Below, piece after piece: positions 57,256 through 64,000 of a DNA stretch of 64,000 bases. The DNA comes from Pseudomonas putida (lineage in GTDB: Bacteria; Pseudomonadota; Gammaproteobacteria; Pseudomonadales; Pseudomonadaceae): positions 4,588,001 to 4,652,000 of the forward strand of contig NZ_CP011789.1 in the NCBI RefSeq assembly GCF_001636055.1, in the 5' to 3' direction. How positions within the stretch are numbered: position 1 is the stretch's first letter; each line of letters starts with the position of its first letter. The position numbers and the translations under genes are program-made. The notes below the pieces were generated by a model that had not been told where the DNA came from, searched no databases, and saw nothing but the letters and a program-made list of their open reading frames with translations.

Positions 57256-58409
57256 CAGGGGCTGTTCCTGGTCTGTTGCGAACGAAGGGCAATGATAACG
57301 GCTGCAGCCAGCGCTGCGACGCTGGCCATACCAAAGGTGAACTGCGGGCCGAGCAGTTTCCAGCTGTAGCCCGAATAAAGCGCACCCAGCGCGCCACCGG
57401 TGCCGGACAGCGCCGCATACAGCGCCTGGCCCTGCCCCTGCTGGCGAGCGCCAAAGCTGGACTGGACGAAGGCGATGGAGGCCGCGTGGAAGCAGCCGAA
57501 GGTGGCTGCGTGCAGCAGCTGGGCAAGGATCAGCACCGCCGGAATATCGGCAAGGCTGCCCAGCAGCAGCCAGCGCAACGAGGCCAGCAAGAAGCTCGCC
57601 AGCAACACGCTGCGCACCGGGAAGCGCGCAAAGATCCGGCTCATCAGCATGAACATCAGCACCTCGGCGACCACCCCTAGCGCCCACAGCAGGCCAATGG
57701 CGCCGCGGCTGTAGCCCAGGTGTTCCAGGTGCAAGGTGAGGAAGGTGTAGTACGGGCCGTGGCTGAGCTGCATCAGCGCCACGCAGATATAGAACGCCAG
57801 CACGCCCGGAGCCGCCAGTTGCTTGAGAAAGCCCTCTGCCCCGCGCCGTTCGGCGTGCTCGACCGGTTGGGCATTGGGCACCCACAGGCTGGCGATGACG
57901 ATGCCAGCCATGATGCTGACCATCGCCAGCGGGTAGATGTCCAGGCTCAACCATTCGAACAACCGCCCCAACCCGACCACGGTGAGGATGAAACCGATCG
58001 AGCCCCATAGCCGGACCTGGCTGTAGCGCGAGGTCTGTCCATGCAGATGCGCCAGAGTGATCACTTCGAACTGCGGCAGCACCGCATGCCAGAAGAACGC
58101 GTGCAGGGCCATGACCAGCGCCAGCCAGGCGTAGCTCTTGGCAAAGAAGATCAGGGAAAAGGTCGCCAGCGTACACAGGGCCCCCAGGCGCACGATCAGC
58201 AGGCGCCGACCGCTGCGGTCACCCAGCCAGCCCCACAGGTTGGGGGCGATGCAGCGCATGAGCATGGGGATCGCCACCAACTCGCCGATGCGTGCCGGGG
58301 AAAAGCCGAGGTGGTCGAAGTACAGGGCCAGGAAGGGTGCAGTGGCACCGAGCAAGGCGAAGTAGCAGAGGTAGAAGCTGGACAGACGCCAGTAAGGGAT
58401 GGGCTGCAT
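57255..58409 (-). CDS. MFS transporter (HcaT-like)
   Basis: 384 aa with 12 membrane segments, of the MFS_1-like/phenylpropionate permease group (FYLCYFALLGATAPFLALYF, APNLWGWLGDRSGRRLLIVR). It likely imports a small organic acid or nucleoside-type substrate. Translationally coupled to the cupin gene, so the two probably act on one substrate. It lies 73 bp after aroC, separated by a REP hairpin. Confidence 0.83.
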   Translation of the reverse strand: MQPIPYWRLSSFYLCYFALLGATAPFLALYFDHLGFSPARIGELVAIPMLMRCIAPNLWGWLGDRSGRRLLIVRLGALCTLATFSLIFFAKSYAWLALVMALHAFFWHAVLPQFEVITLAHLHGQTSRYSQVRLWGSIGFILTVVGLGRLFEWLSLDIYPLAMVSIMAGIVIASLWVPNAQPVEHAERRGAEGFLKQLAAPGVLAFYICVALMQLSHGPYYTFLTLHLEHLGYSRGAIGLLWALGVVAEVLMFMLMSRIFARFPVRSVLLASFLLASLRWLLLGSLADIPAVLILAQLLHAATFGCFHAASIAFVQSSFGARQQGQGQALYAALSGTGGALGALYSGYSWKLLGPQFTFGMASVAALAAAVIIALRSQQTRNSP

Positions 58410-58433
58410 GGATCGGCCTTGTGGGGACCTGTA

Positions 58434-58471
58434 CCGGCCTCTTCGCGGGGAATGCTCCGCGAAGAGGCCGG
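58434..58471. repeat. 15-bp perfect REP hairpin after aroC
   Basis: CCGGCCTCTTCGCGG (58434-58448) and CCGCGAAGAGGCCGG (58457-58471) form a perfect stem with loop GGAATGCT. The same core as at 14209-14240. It lies between aroC and the MFS gene on the same strand and may attenuate read-through. Confidence 0.8.
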
Positions 58472-58482
58472 GCCTGGCTAGA

Positions 58483-59574
58483 TCAGAGCTGGCCCAGCAC
58501 CGGGGTGTTGACCTTCACCTCGGCATTCTGCGCACGGTGGCGCAGCAGGTGGTCCATCAGCACGATGGCCATCATCGCCTCGGCGATCGGCGTGGCGCGA
58601 ATGCCCACGCACGGGTCATGGCGCCCCTTGGTGATGACGTCGACCGGGTCCCCATTGACGTCGATCGAGCGACCCGGCACGGTGATGCTCGAGGTTGGCT
58701 TGAGTGCCAGGTGGGCAACGATCGGCTGACCCGACGAAATACCCCCGAGAATGCCGCCGGCGTTATTGCTGAGGAAGCCTTCTGGCGTGAGCTCGTCGCG
58801 GTGCTCGCTGCCGCGCTGGGCGATGCTGGCGAATCCGGCACCGATCTCCACGCCCTTGACCGCGTTGATGCTCATCAGCGCGTGGGCCAGTTCGGCGTCG
58901 AGGCGGTCGAAGATCGGCTCGCCCAGGCCCGGCATCACGCCCTCGGCGACCACGGTGATCTTCGCGCCGACCGAATCCTGGTCACGGCGCAGTTGATCCA
59001 TGTAGGCCTCAAGCTCAGGGACTTTGTCCGGGTCGGGGCTGAAGAAGGCATTCTGCTCGACGCTGTCCCAGGTCTTGAAGGGGATTTCGATCGGGCCCAA
59101 CTGGCTCATGTAGCCGCGCACGCGAATGCCCTGGGTGGCCAGGAACTTCTTGGCGATGGCACCAGCCGCCACGCGCATGGCGGTTTCACGGGCCGAGCTG
59201 CGGCCACCGCCGCGGTAATCACGGATGCCGTACTTGTGGTGGTAGGTGTAGTCGGCGTGGGCCGGGCGGAACAGGTCCTTGATCGCCGAGTAGTCCTTGG
59301 ACTTCTGGTCGGTGTTGCGGATCAACAGGCCAATCGAGCAACCGGTGGTACGACCTTCGAACACCCCGGAGAGGATTTCGACTTCGTCGGCTTCCTGACG
59401 CTGGGTGGTGTGCCGACTGGTACCGGGCTTGCGACGATCCAGGTCGTGCTGCAGGTCGGCCAGCGAGATCTCCAGGCCCGGCGGGCAGCCGTCGACGATG
59501 GCGACCAGCGCGGGGCCATGGCTTTCGCCTGCGGTGGTGACGGTGAACAGCTTGCCGTAGGTATTGCCGGACAT
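58483..59574 (-). CDS. aroC: Chorismate synthase
   Basis: 363 aa, FMN-dependent enzyme making chorismate from EPSP, the last step of the shikimate pathway. Starts [40 protein letters not shown] and [20 protein letters not shown] are the typical FMN-site segments. A very well conserved gene; the start is unambiguous. It probably forms a transcription unit with the downstream MFS and cupin genes. Confidence 0.97.
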   Translation of the reverse strand: MSGNTYGKLFTVTTAGESHGPALVAIVDGCPPGLEISLADLQHDLDRRKPGTSRHTTQRQEADEVEILSGVFEGRTTGCSIGLLIRNTDQKSKDYSAIKDLFRPAHADYTYHHKYGIRDYRGGGRSSARETAMRVAAGAIAKKFLATQGIRVRGYMSQLGPIEIPFKTWDSVEQNAFFSPDPDKVPELEAYMDQLRRDQDSVGAKITVVAEGVMPGLGEPIFDRLDAELAHALMSINAVKGVEIGAGFASIAQRGSEHRDELTPEGFLSNNAGGILGGISSGQPIVAHLALKPTSSITVPGRSIDVNGDPVDVITKGRHDPCVGIRATPIAEAMMAIVLMDHLLRHRAQNAEVKVNTPVLGQL

Positions 59575-59696
59575 GGACGCTCCGCGAAAATCAGCCTGAA
59601 CTTGAAAGAGGCCGCCAGTATACGGAAAGCCGCAGCTTTGCGAAAAAAATCGCGAGAACCTTCGTTCGCACCCCAGGTCAAATCCAACATCTCCCC

Positions 59697-60668
59697 ATGC
59701 AGTATCCGAAGATGCGCATCGTCGCCCTGCTCCTGCTGTTGTTCACAAGCCTGGCCCAGGCCGCCGCCCCTACCGTGCTCAAGCATCCCATCGACCTCGA
59801 CACCGGCCATGGCGTGCTGCACGGCAGCCTGCTGTTGCCGCTGCAGGACACACCGCCGCCGGTGGCGCTGATCATCGCCGGCTCCGGGCCCACCGACCGC
59901 GACGGCAACAACCCGGCATCCGGGCGCATCGACAACCTCAAGCGCCTGGCCCAACTGCTCGCCAACGAGCACATCGCCAGCGTGCGCTACGATAAGCGCG
60001 GGGTCGCCGCCAGCCAGCCGGCGGCGCCCGACGAACGCGACCTGAGCGTCGAAGGTTATGTCGCCGATGTCGTGGCATGGGCGCACAAGCTGCAAGCCGA
60101 TCCACGCTTCGGTCCGGTGATCCTGATCGGCCACAGCGAAGGCGCGCTGATAGCCAGCCTCGCCGCCAATCAAGCCGGCGCCAGCGCGGTGATCACGCTG
60201 GCCGGCAGCGGCCGCCCCATTGCCGATGTGCTGCGTGAACAACTGGCCCAGCGCCTGTCGCCGGCGCAACTGGCCCGCGGCAACAGCCTGCTCGACCGCC
60301 TGCAGGCCGGCCAGACCAGCCTGGATGTGCCCACGCCCTTGCGCGAGGTGTTTCGACCGACGGTGCAGCCCTACCTGATCTCACTGTTCCGCCAGGACCC
60401 GGCCAAGGCTTTCTCGCGCTTGCAGGTACCCGCTCTGATCGTCCAGGGCCGCAACGACGTGCAGGTCGAGGTCGGCGACGCCGAGCGCCTGAAAGCCGCC
60501 AAACCGGACGCCGAGCTGGTGCTGATCGATGGCATGAACCATATGCTGCGCATCAGCCCGCGAGCGATGAGCGAGCAGCGCGACAGTTACAGCAATCCTG
60601 ACCTGCCCCTGGCCCACGAGCTGGGCGAGCGGATCGTCGCCTTCATCCACCGCTTGCAGTCCGCCTGA
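59697..60668 (+). CDS. Alpha/beta hydrolase (secreted)
   Basis: 323 aa with a signal peptide ([18 protein letters not shown]) and an alpha/beta-hydrolase fold: nucleophile Ser in [11 protein letters not shown], acid Asp in GRNDVQV, and His in GMNHMLRI. The [10 protein letters not shown] segment forms the oxyanion region. A periplasmic or secreted esterase/peptidase; substrate unknown. ATG 59697 used; 59712 (MRIVALL) is a credible alternative. It is divergent from aroC. Confidence 0.83.
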   Translation: MQYPKMRIVALLLLLFTSLAQAAAPTVLKHPIDLDTGHGVLHGSLLLPLQDTPPPVALIIAGSGPTDRDGNNPASGRIDNLKRLAQLLANEHIASVRYDKRGVAASQPAAPDERDLSVEGYVADVVAWAHKLQADPRFGPVILIGHSEGALIASLAANQAGASAVITLAGSGRPIADVLREQLAQRLSPAQLARGNSLLDRLQAGQTSLDVPTPLREVFRPTVQPYLISLFRQDPAKAFSRLQVPALIVQGRNDVQVEVGDAERLKAAKPDAELVLIDGMNHMLRISPRAMSEQRDSYSNPDLPLAHELGERIVAFIHRLQSA

Positions 60669-60808
60669 CACTTTTACCCCTCAGGTCTTGCCCGGTGCTG
60701 CCGATAATGCATGGCAAGAGGCGGTGATGCCAAAGAGCCTTATCGTGCAGCAAGCGTTGCGCGCACAAGCACGGCATCACCCGGCCCGTGCACTTGAGGA
60801 TTGCCCTG

Positions 60809-61591
60809 ATGACCGATGCACCCGCCGCCGAGGCGATCGAAGAACAACCACCGGAGAGCGCGCCGCTGCCCTGGGCGGACCTGGCCGCTGAGCACTTTCA
60901 ATTGCTGCGCCTGGCGCCGCTGCCCACCGACCGCAACAGCGGCGCGCGACCGCTGCGTTTCGTGCAGTTCGGCTATGCCGAGCGCCACGACAAGGCCAAC
61001 AGCCTGCTGCGCATGGAAATCCTGCTGCCAGGCCAGAAGGTACGCAAGGAGCAGAACCGCCTCGATGTGCGGGTCGACCATGAACAGCGTGTCGTGCGCA
61101 TCGGCGACGACGCCGGCCTGCAACTGGAGCCACTCAACCGCGGCCTTGGCCGCTACGTGCTGGCGCAGGCCGTGCAATGGCTGCAGCGCAAATGGTCGCA
61201 CTACCAGGTCGAGGGCATGGCCCTGCCCAGCAAGGATGCCCTCAACGAAGACTCGCGCCTGCGTCGCGACCACGTGCTGCGCAGCGTAGGGCTGGAGGTG
61301 GAGTATGCCGACGGCCAGATGCTCAAGGCCCGAACCGTCGAAACGGCGGTCGGCCAGCTCAAGAGCGCCTGGAGCAACGAGAAGGTGCAGCGCGTCGACA
61401 TGCTCGAAGCGGCGACCATGCTGCAACAGGCAGAGCAGAAACTGCAGGAGAAGGAAGCGCAACTGCGCGAGCGCGACGAGCGTGTGGCCAAGTACCGCCG
61501 CGAGGACAGCGGCCTGCGCTTCACCATCACCTGCCTGGTCGCCTTTGCGGTGTTCCAGGCCGGCCTGCTGATCTGGATTGCCACTCGCTGA
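60809..61591 (+). CDS. Membrane-anchored coiled-coil protein, 260 aa (hypothetical)
   Basis: An N-terminal Pro/Glu-rich stretch is followed by a compact domain (residues ~35-190), then a coiled coil (~195-235, MLQQAEQKLQEKEAQLRERD) and one C-terminal membrane helix (FTITCLVAFAVFQAGLLIWI). Tail-anchored topology is likely. GAGGA precedes the ATG at 60809. The same gene sits between an alpha/beta hydrolase and prmB in P. aeruginosa. Function unknown. Confidence 0.78.
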   Translation: MTDAPAAEAIEEQPPESAPLPWADLAAEHFQLLRLAPLPTDRNSGARPLRFVQFGYAERHDKANSLLRMEILLPGQKVRKEQNRLDVRVDHEQRVVRIGDDAGLQLEPLNRGLGRYVLAQAVQWLQRKWSHYQVEGMALPSKDALNEDSRLRRDHVLRSVGLEVEYADGQMLKARTVETAVGQLKSAWSNEKVQRVDMLEAATMLQQAEQKLQEKEAQLRERDERVAKYRREDSGLRFTITCLVAFAVFQAGLLIWIATR

Positions 61592-61598
61592 CGCCCGA

Positions 61599-61622
61599 TC
61601 GCGGGGGGCATGCCCCCCGCGA
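61599..61622. repeat. 24-bp perfect palindrome between convergent genes
   Basis: TCGCGGGGGGCA and its exact reverse complement TGCCCCCCGCGA abut with no loop. It lies 8 bp after one stop and 9 bp before the end of prmB. Likely a bidirectional end-of-transcript element, though no T-tract. Confidence 0.7.
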
Positions 61623-61630
61623 CCGAAGCC

Positions 61631-62539
61631 TCATACCCGCGAAGCAAACAACTCCTGGTGGTCCCGGCATTGCTGCGCCGTCAGCATGAACACGCCGTGG
61701 CCACCGCGCTCGAAGTCCAGCCAGGCGAAGTCCACCTCCGGGTAGAGGGCTTCGACATGGACCTGGCTGTTGCCCACCTCGACAATCAACAAGCCCTTCT
61801 CGGTCAGGTGATCAGCGGCCTCGGCAAGCATGCGTCGCACCAGGTCCAGACCGTCGTTGCCGCAGGCCAGGCCAAGCTCGGGCTCGTGGTGGTACTCGGT
61901 GGGCATGTCGGCGAAATCCTCGGCGTCGACATAGGGCGGATTGGACAGGATCAGGTCGAAACGCTGGCCCGGGAGCCCGGCAAAACCATCGCCCTGCACG
62001 GTGAATACACGCTGGTCGAGGCCGTGGCGCTCGATATTCTGATTGGCCACTTCGAGCGCGTCGAAGGACAGGTCGGCCAGTACCACTTCGGCCTCCTGGA
62101 ACACATCGGCGGCAACGATTCCGATGCAGCCGGAGCCGGTGCACAGGTCGAGGATCCGCGCCGGCTCGCTGGCCAGCCACGGCTCGAAGCGCTTCTCGAT
62201 CAGTTCGCCGATCGGGGAACGTGGTATCAGTACCCGCTCGTCGACGATGAACGACATCCCGCAGAACCACGCCTCGCCCAGCAGGTAGGCGGTCGGTACC
62301 CGCTCCTCGATACGTCGCTTGAGCAAGTGCTGCAGACGCACCCGTTCGTCATCCTCCAACTGGCAGTCCAGGTAGCTGTCGGCCACCTCCCAGGGCAAAT
62401 GCACGGCACCGAGCACCAAGAGGCGGGCCTCGTCCCAGGCGTTGTCGGCGCCATGACCGAAGAACAGCTCGTGCTCATGGAAGCGGCTGACCGCCCAGCG
62501 GATGTGGTCGCGCAGGGTGCGCAGGCGGGATGTGATCAC
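61631..62539 (-). CDS. prmB: 50S ribosomal protein L3 N5-glutamine methyltransferase
   Basis: 302 aa SAM-dependent methyltransferase of the HemK family. The NPPY catalytic motif is in [16 protein letters not shown] and the SAM-binding glycine motif in [13 protein letters not shown]. It methylates Gln150-type residue of L3. Starts at GTG 62539, after AAGGAG. Convergent with the coiled-coil gene; divergent from the isochorismatase gene. Confidence 0.93.
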   Translation of the reverse strand: MITSRLRTLRDHIRWAVSRFHEHELFFGHGADNAWDEARLLVLGAVHLPWEVADSYLDCQLEDDERVRLQHLLKRRIEERVPTAYLLGEAWFCGMSFIVDERVLIPRSPIGELIEKRFEPWLASEPARILDLCTGSGCIGIVAADVFQEAEVVLADLSFDALEVANQNIERHGLDQRVFTVQGDGFAGLPGQRFDLILSNPPYVDAEDFADMPTEYHHEPELGLACGNDGLDLVRRMLAEAADHLTEKGLLIVEVGNSQVHVEALYPEVDFAWLDFERGGHGVFMLTAQQCRDHQELFASRV

Positions 62540-62715
62540 GGAGTACTCCTTTTCAGACTGTGCGAAAGTCTAACAGCCCCCCGGCTGAAATGTTCCACCG
62601 GTTCCCGTTCGGATAGCCACAGGCCAGTAACCATGCCGCCTGCGTTGTCAACCATTCACATTGGCGCCGAGGCAAGGGAGAATAGAGGGATAAAAGCCCT
62701 TCCAAGGAGCCCTTG

Positions 62716-63306
62716 ATGTCCGTTCCAACCACGATGTTCCGCCTCACCGGCCGCGATTACCCGCCGGCCAGGCTGAGCCAAGCCAGCCTGATCGTCATCG
62801 ACGCGCAAAAGGAGTACCTGAGCGGTCCACTGGCGCTGTCGGGCATGGACGAGGCCGTGGCGAACATTGCCAAGTTGCTCGAGGCTGCCCGCAAGGCCGG
62901 CCGCCCGATCATCCATGTCCGCCACCTCGGCACCGTCGGTGGCCGCTTCGACCCGCAGGGGCCGGCCGGCGAATTCATTCCGGGCCTCGAGCCGCAAGGC
63001 GACGAAATCGTCATCGAGAAGCGCATGCCCAACGCTTTCAAGAACACCAAGCTGCACGAGACGCTGCAGCAGCTCGGCCACCTGGACCTGATCGTCTGCG
63101 GTTTCATGAGCCACTCCAGCGTCAGCACCACGGTGCGCCGTGCCAAGGACTATGGTTATCGCTGCACCCTGGTGGAAGACGCCTCGGCCACCCGTGACCT
63201 GGCGTTCAAGGATACGGTCATTCCGGCCGCGCAGATCCACCAGTGCGAGATGGCCGTGATGGCCGACAACTTTGCCTGTGTCGCCCCGACCGCCAGCCTG
63301 ATCTGA
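62716..63306 (+). CDS. Isochorismatase-fold hydrolase lacking the usual Cys
   Basis: 196 aa. Asp29 (VIDAQKEYL) and Lys102 (IEKRMPNAF) of the cysteine-hydrolase triad are present. The nucleophile Cys, normally in a GxMTHMCV segment, is Ser135 here (GFMSHSSVSTT; the DNA reads AGC). True isochorismatases also lack the Cys, so ether hydrolysis or a non-catalytic role is possible. Begins at ATG 62716 after AAGGAG. No siderophore gene is near. Confidence 0.82.
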   Translation: MSVPTTMFRLTGRDYPPARLSQASLIVIDAQKEYLSGPLALSGMDEAVANIAKLLEAARKAGRPIIHVRHLGTVGGRFDPQGPAGEFIPGLEPQGDEIVIEKRMPNAFKNTKLHETLQQLGHLDLIVCGFMSHSSVSTTVRRAKDYGYRCTLVEDASATRDLAFKDTVIPAAQIHQCEMAVMADNFACVAPTASLI

Positions 63307-63314
63307 CCGTACAA

Positions 63315-63333
63315 CCGCCCGGCAGCCGGGCGG
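63315..63333 (+). other. 9-bp hairpin after the isochorismatase-like gene
   Basis: CCGCCCGGC and GCCGGGCGG form a perfect stem with a 1-base loop. Not followed by T's; may attenuate expression of the next gene, 53 bp on. Confidence 0.5.
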
Positions 63334-63386
63334 AACCCGACGGGCGAGCACAGGTCTGATTCCGGATACCTACAGAGGAACACGGA

Positions 63387-63707
63387 ATGAAGCTCAAAGG
63401 CAGTTTCGATGCCAAGCGCCTGCGCCCGCGCGAGCCGGGCAACTGGGGCGCGCGCCTGGCTGCCGGCCTGTCCGCCCTGCTCGCCACCCTGGGCATCCTC
63501 CTGGCCATGGCCGGTTTCGCCGGACTGCTGGGCAACTACCAGGCCCTGGCCGAACTCAATGCCAATCGCCCCTTGTCGGCCATCCTCACGGTGATCGGGT
63601 TGCTGATGCTGTACCTGGGGGTGCGCTTCTGGCGGCGCAGCCGCATTCGCCTGCGCCGAGGGCGGGAGCTGAACCTGTCGCCGCACTTGATGAAAAAGCA
63701 TGATTGA
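63387..63707 (+). CDS. Two-helix membrane protein, 106 aa (hypothetical)
   Basis: A basic N-terminus (KGSFDAKRLRPREPG), two membrane helices (GLSALLATLGILLAMAGFAG and LSAILTVIGLLMLYLGVRFW), and a basic C-terminal tail (RRSRIRLRRGRELNLSP). Both ends cytoplasmic by the positive-inside rule. GAGGAACACGG precedes the ATG. Conserved with its neighbours in pseudomonads; no function known. Confidence 0.78.
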   Translation: MKLKGSFDAKRLRPREPGNWGARLAAGLSALLATLGILLAMAGFAGLLGNYQALAELNANRPLSAILTVIGLLMLYLGVRFWRRSRIRLRRGRELNLSPHLMKKHD

Positions 63708-63777
63708 GCGTTGACCGGAGCGCTGCTGACGAGGCGGGGCCGTTCGCGTAGAATACGCCGCCCACGTGGAGGCACAC

Positions 63778-64000
63778 ATGCAAGACGACGACTTTTCCCT
63801 CTTCCGCAGCGAGGTGCGTGGCGTCAAGCCCATCGCACACGACCGCGCCGAAGTCGGCAAGCCCAAGGCCGACCGCAAGCAGCTGGCCGGCCTGCGCCAG
63901 GCCGCTACCGTGCGCAGCGACCAGCCGCTGGTGGTCGATGGCATGTCGGACCAGTTCGTCATCGACGTTGGTGCCGAAGACGAACTGATGTGGCGCCGCG
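63778..64000 (+). CDS. Smr-domain protein (partial, N-terminal part)
   Basis: The first 74 codons are in the window, starting MQDDDFSLFRSEVRGVKPIA after GTGGAGG. This N-terminal region (VRGVKPIAHDRAEV) is that of YdaL/SmrA-type stand-alone Smr proteins. The Smr nuclease core lies beyond the right edge, so catalytic residues cannot be checked. Confidence 0.75.
   Translation, partial: MQDDDFSLFRSEVRGVKPIAHDRAEVGKPKADRKQLAGLRQAATVRSDQPLVVDGMSDQFVIDVGAEDELMWRR

Noticed and set aside
58399-59871. A 490-codon open frame antisense to aroC
   Set aside because: aroC is unambiguous on the other strand.

Overview
The window is a GC-rich, densely packed chromosomal segment of a fluorescent Pseudomonas. 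It fits the P. putida group best, near the P. entomophila/mosselii end. Evidence: PhhR/PhhA/PhhB, the Aot/Aru arginine genes, EF-P with EarP, DUF2790/DUF3509 proteins, P. putida-type REP palindromes, and a serralysin cluster in the order aprA-aprI-aprD-aprE-aprF. I see no phage, transposase, integrase, CRISPR array or recognisable anti-phage system. It is mostly core genome with one clearly accessory block (aprA-F, about 35.8-42.5 kb, followed by a TonB receptor and a tRNA-Ser).

Layout. 0-6.2 kb: arginine uptake and catabolism (aruF partial, aruC, argR, aotPMQJ), all on the minus strand, with ArgR-type half-sites before aruC and aotJ. 6.7-9.4 kb: acsA and a small DUF2790 secreted protein. 9.5-12.5 kb: phhR divergent from phhAB (phenylalanine to tyrosine), with a PhhR box between. 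12.8-20 kb: a 42-aa ORF, an MFS exporter, a 1006-aa FAD/Fe-S YdiJ-type dehydrogenase with a divergent LysR gene, and aroP. 20.5-25.8 kb: chromosome-segregation and RNA genes (rluB, scpB, scpA, yciO, a PHP phosphoesterase) facing yciB and yciI. 25.9-31.1 kb: a YgiM-like protein plus orphan response regulator, a DUF1127 protein, two LysR regulators around a TauE permease, and ohrR/ohr. 31.2-35.8 kb: efp/earP, a GreA/B-like factor, a LysR/SDR pair. 35.8-45.3 kb: alkaline protease, its inhibitor, its type I secretion system, a TonB receptor. 45.4-64 kb: tRNA-Ser(GGA), crotonase, acyltransferase, CorA, amidotransferase, cytochrome c fusion, RraB, an LTA-synthase-like enzyme, ZIP transporter, ankyrin protein, DUF3509, a cupin/MFS pair, aroC, prmB, an isochorismatase-like protein and the start of an Smr gene.

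Most interesting observations: a near-consensus sigma-54 promoter with three upstream repeats (TGCANAATGCAC) before a DUF3509 gene; a perfect Rsm-type motif over the aprA ribosome binding site; an acireductone-dioxygenase-like protein with Arg in place of the fourth metal ligand, coupled to an MFS permease; an isochorismatase-fold protein with Ser in place of the catalytic Cys; a GAFEGA (not GAFTGA) motif in PhhR; and a YgiM-like protein without its SH3 domain paired with an orphan response regulator. None amounts to a proven new system. All functions are inferred from sequence by eye.
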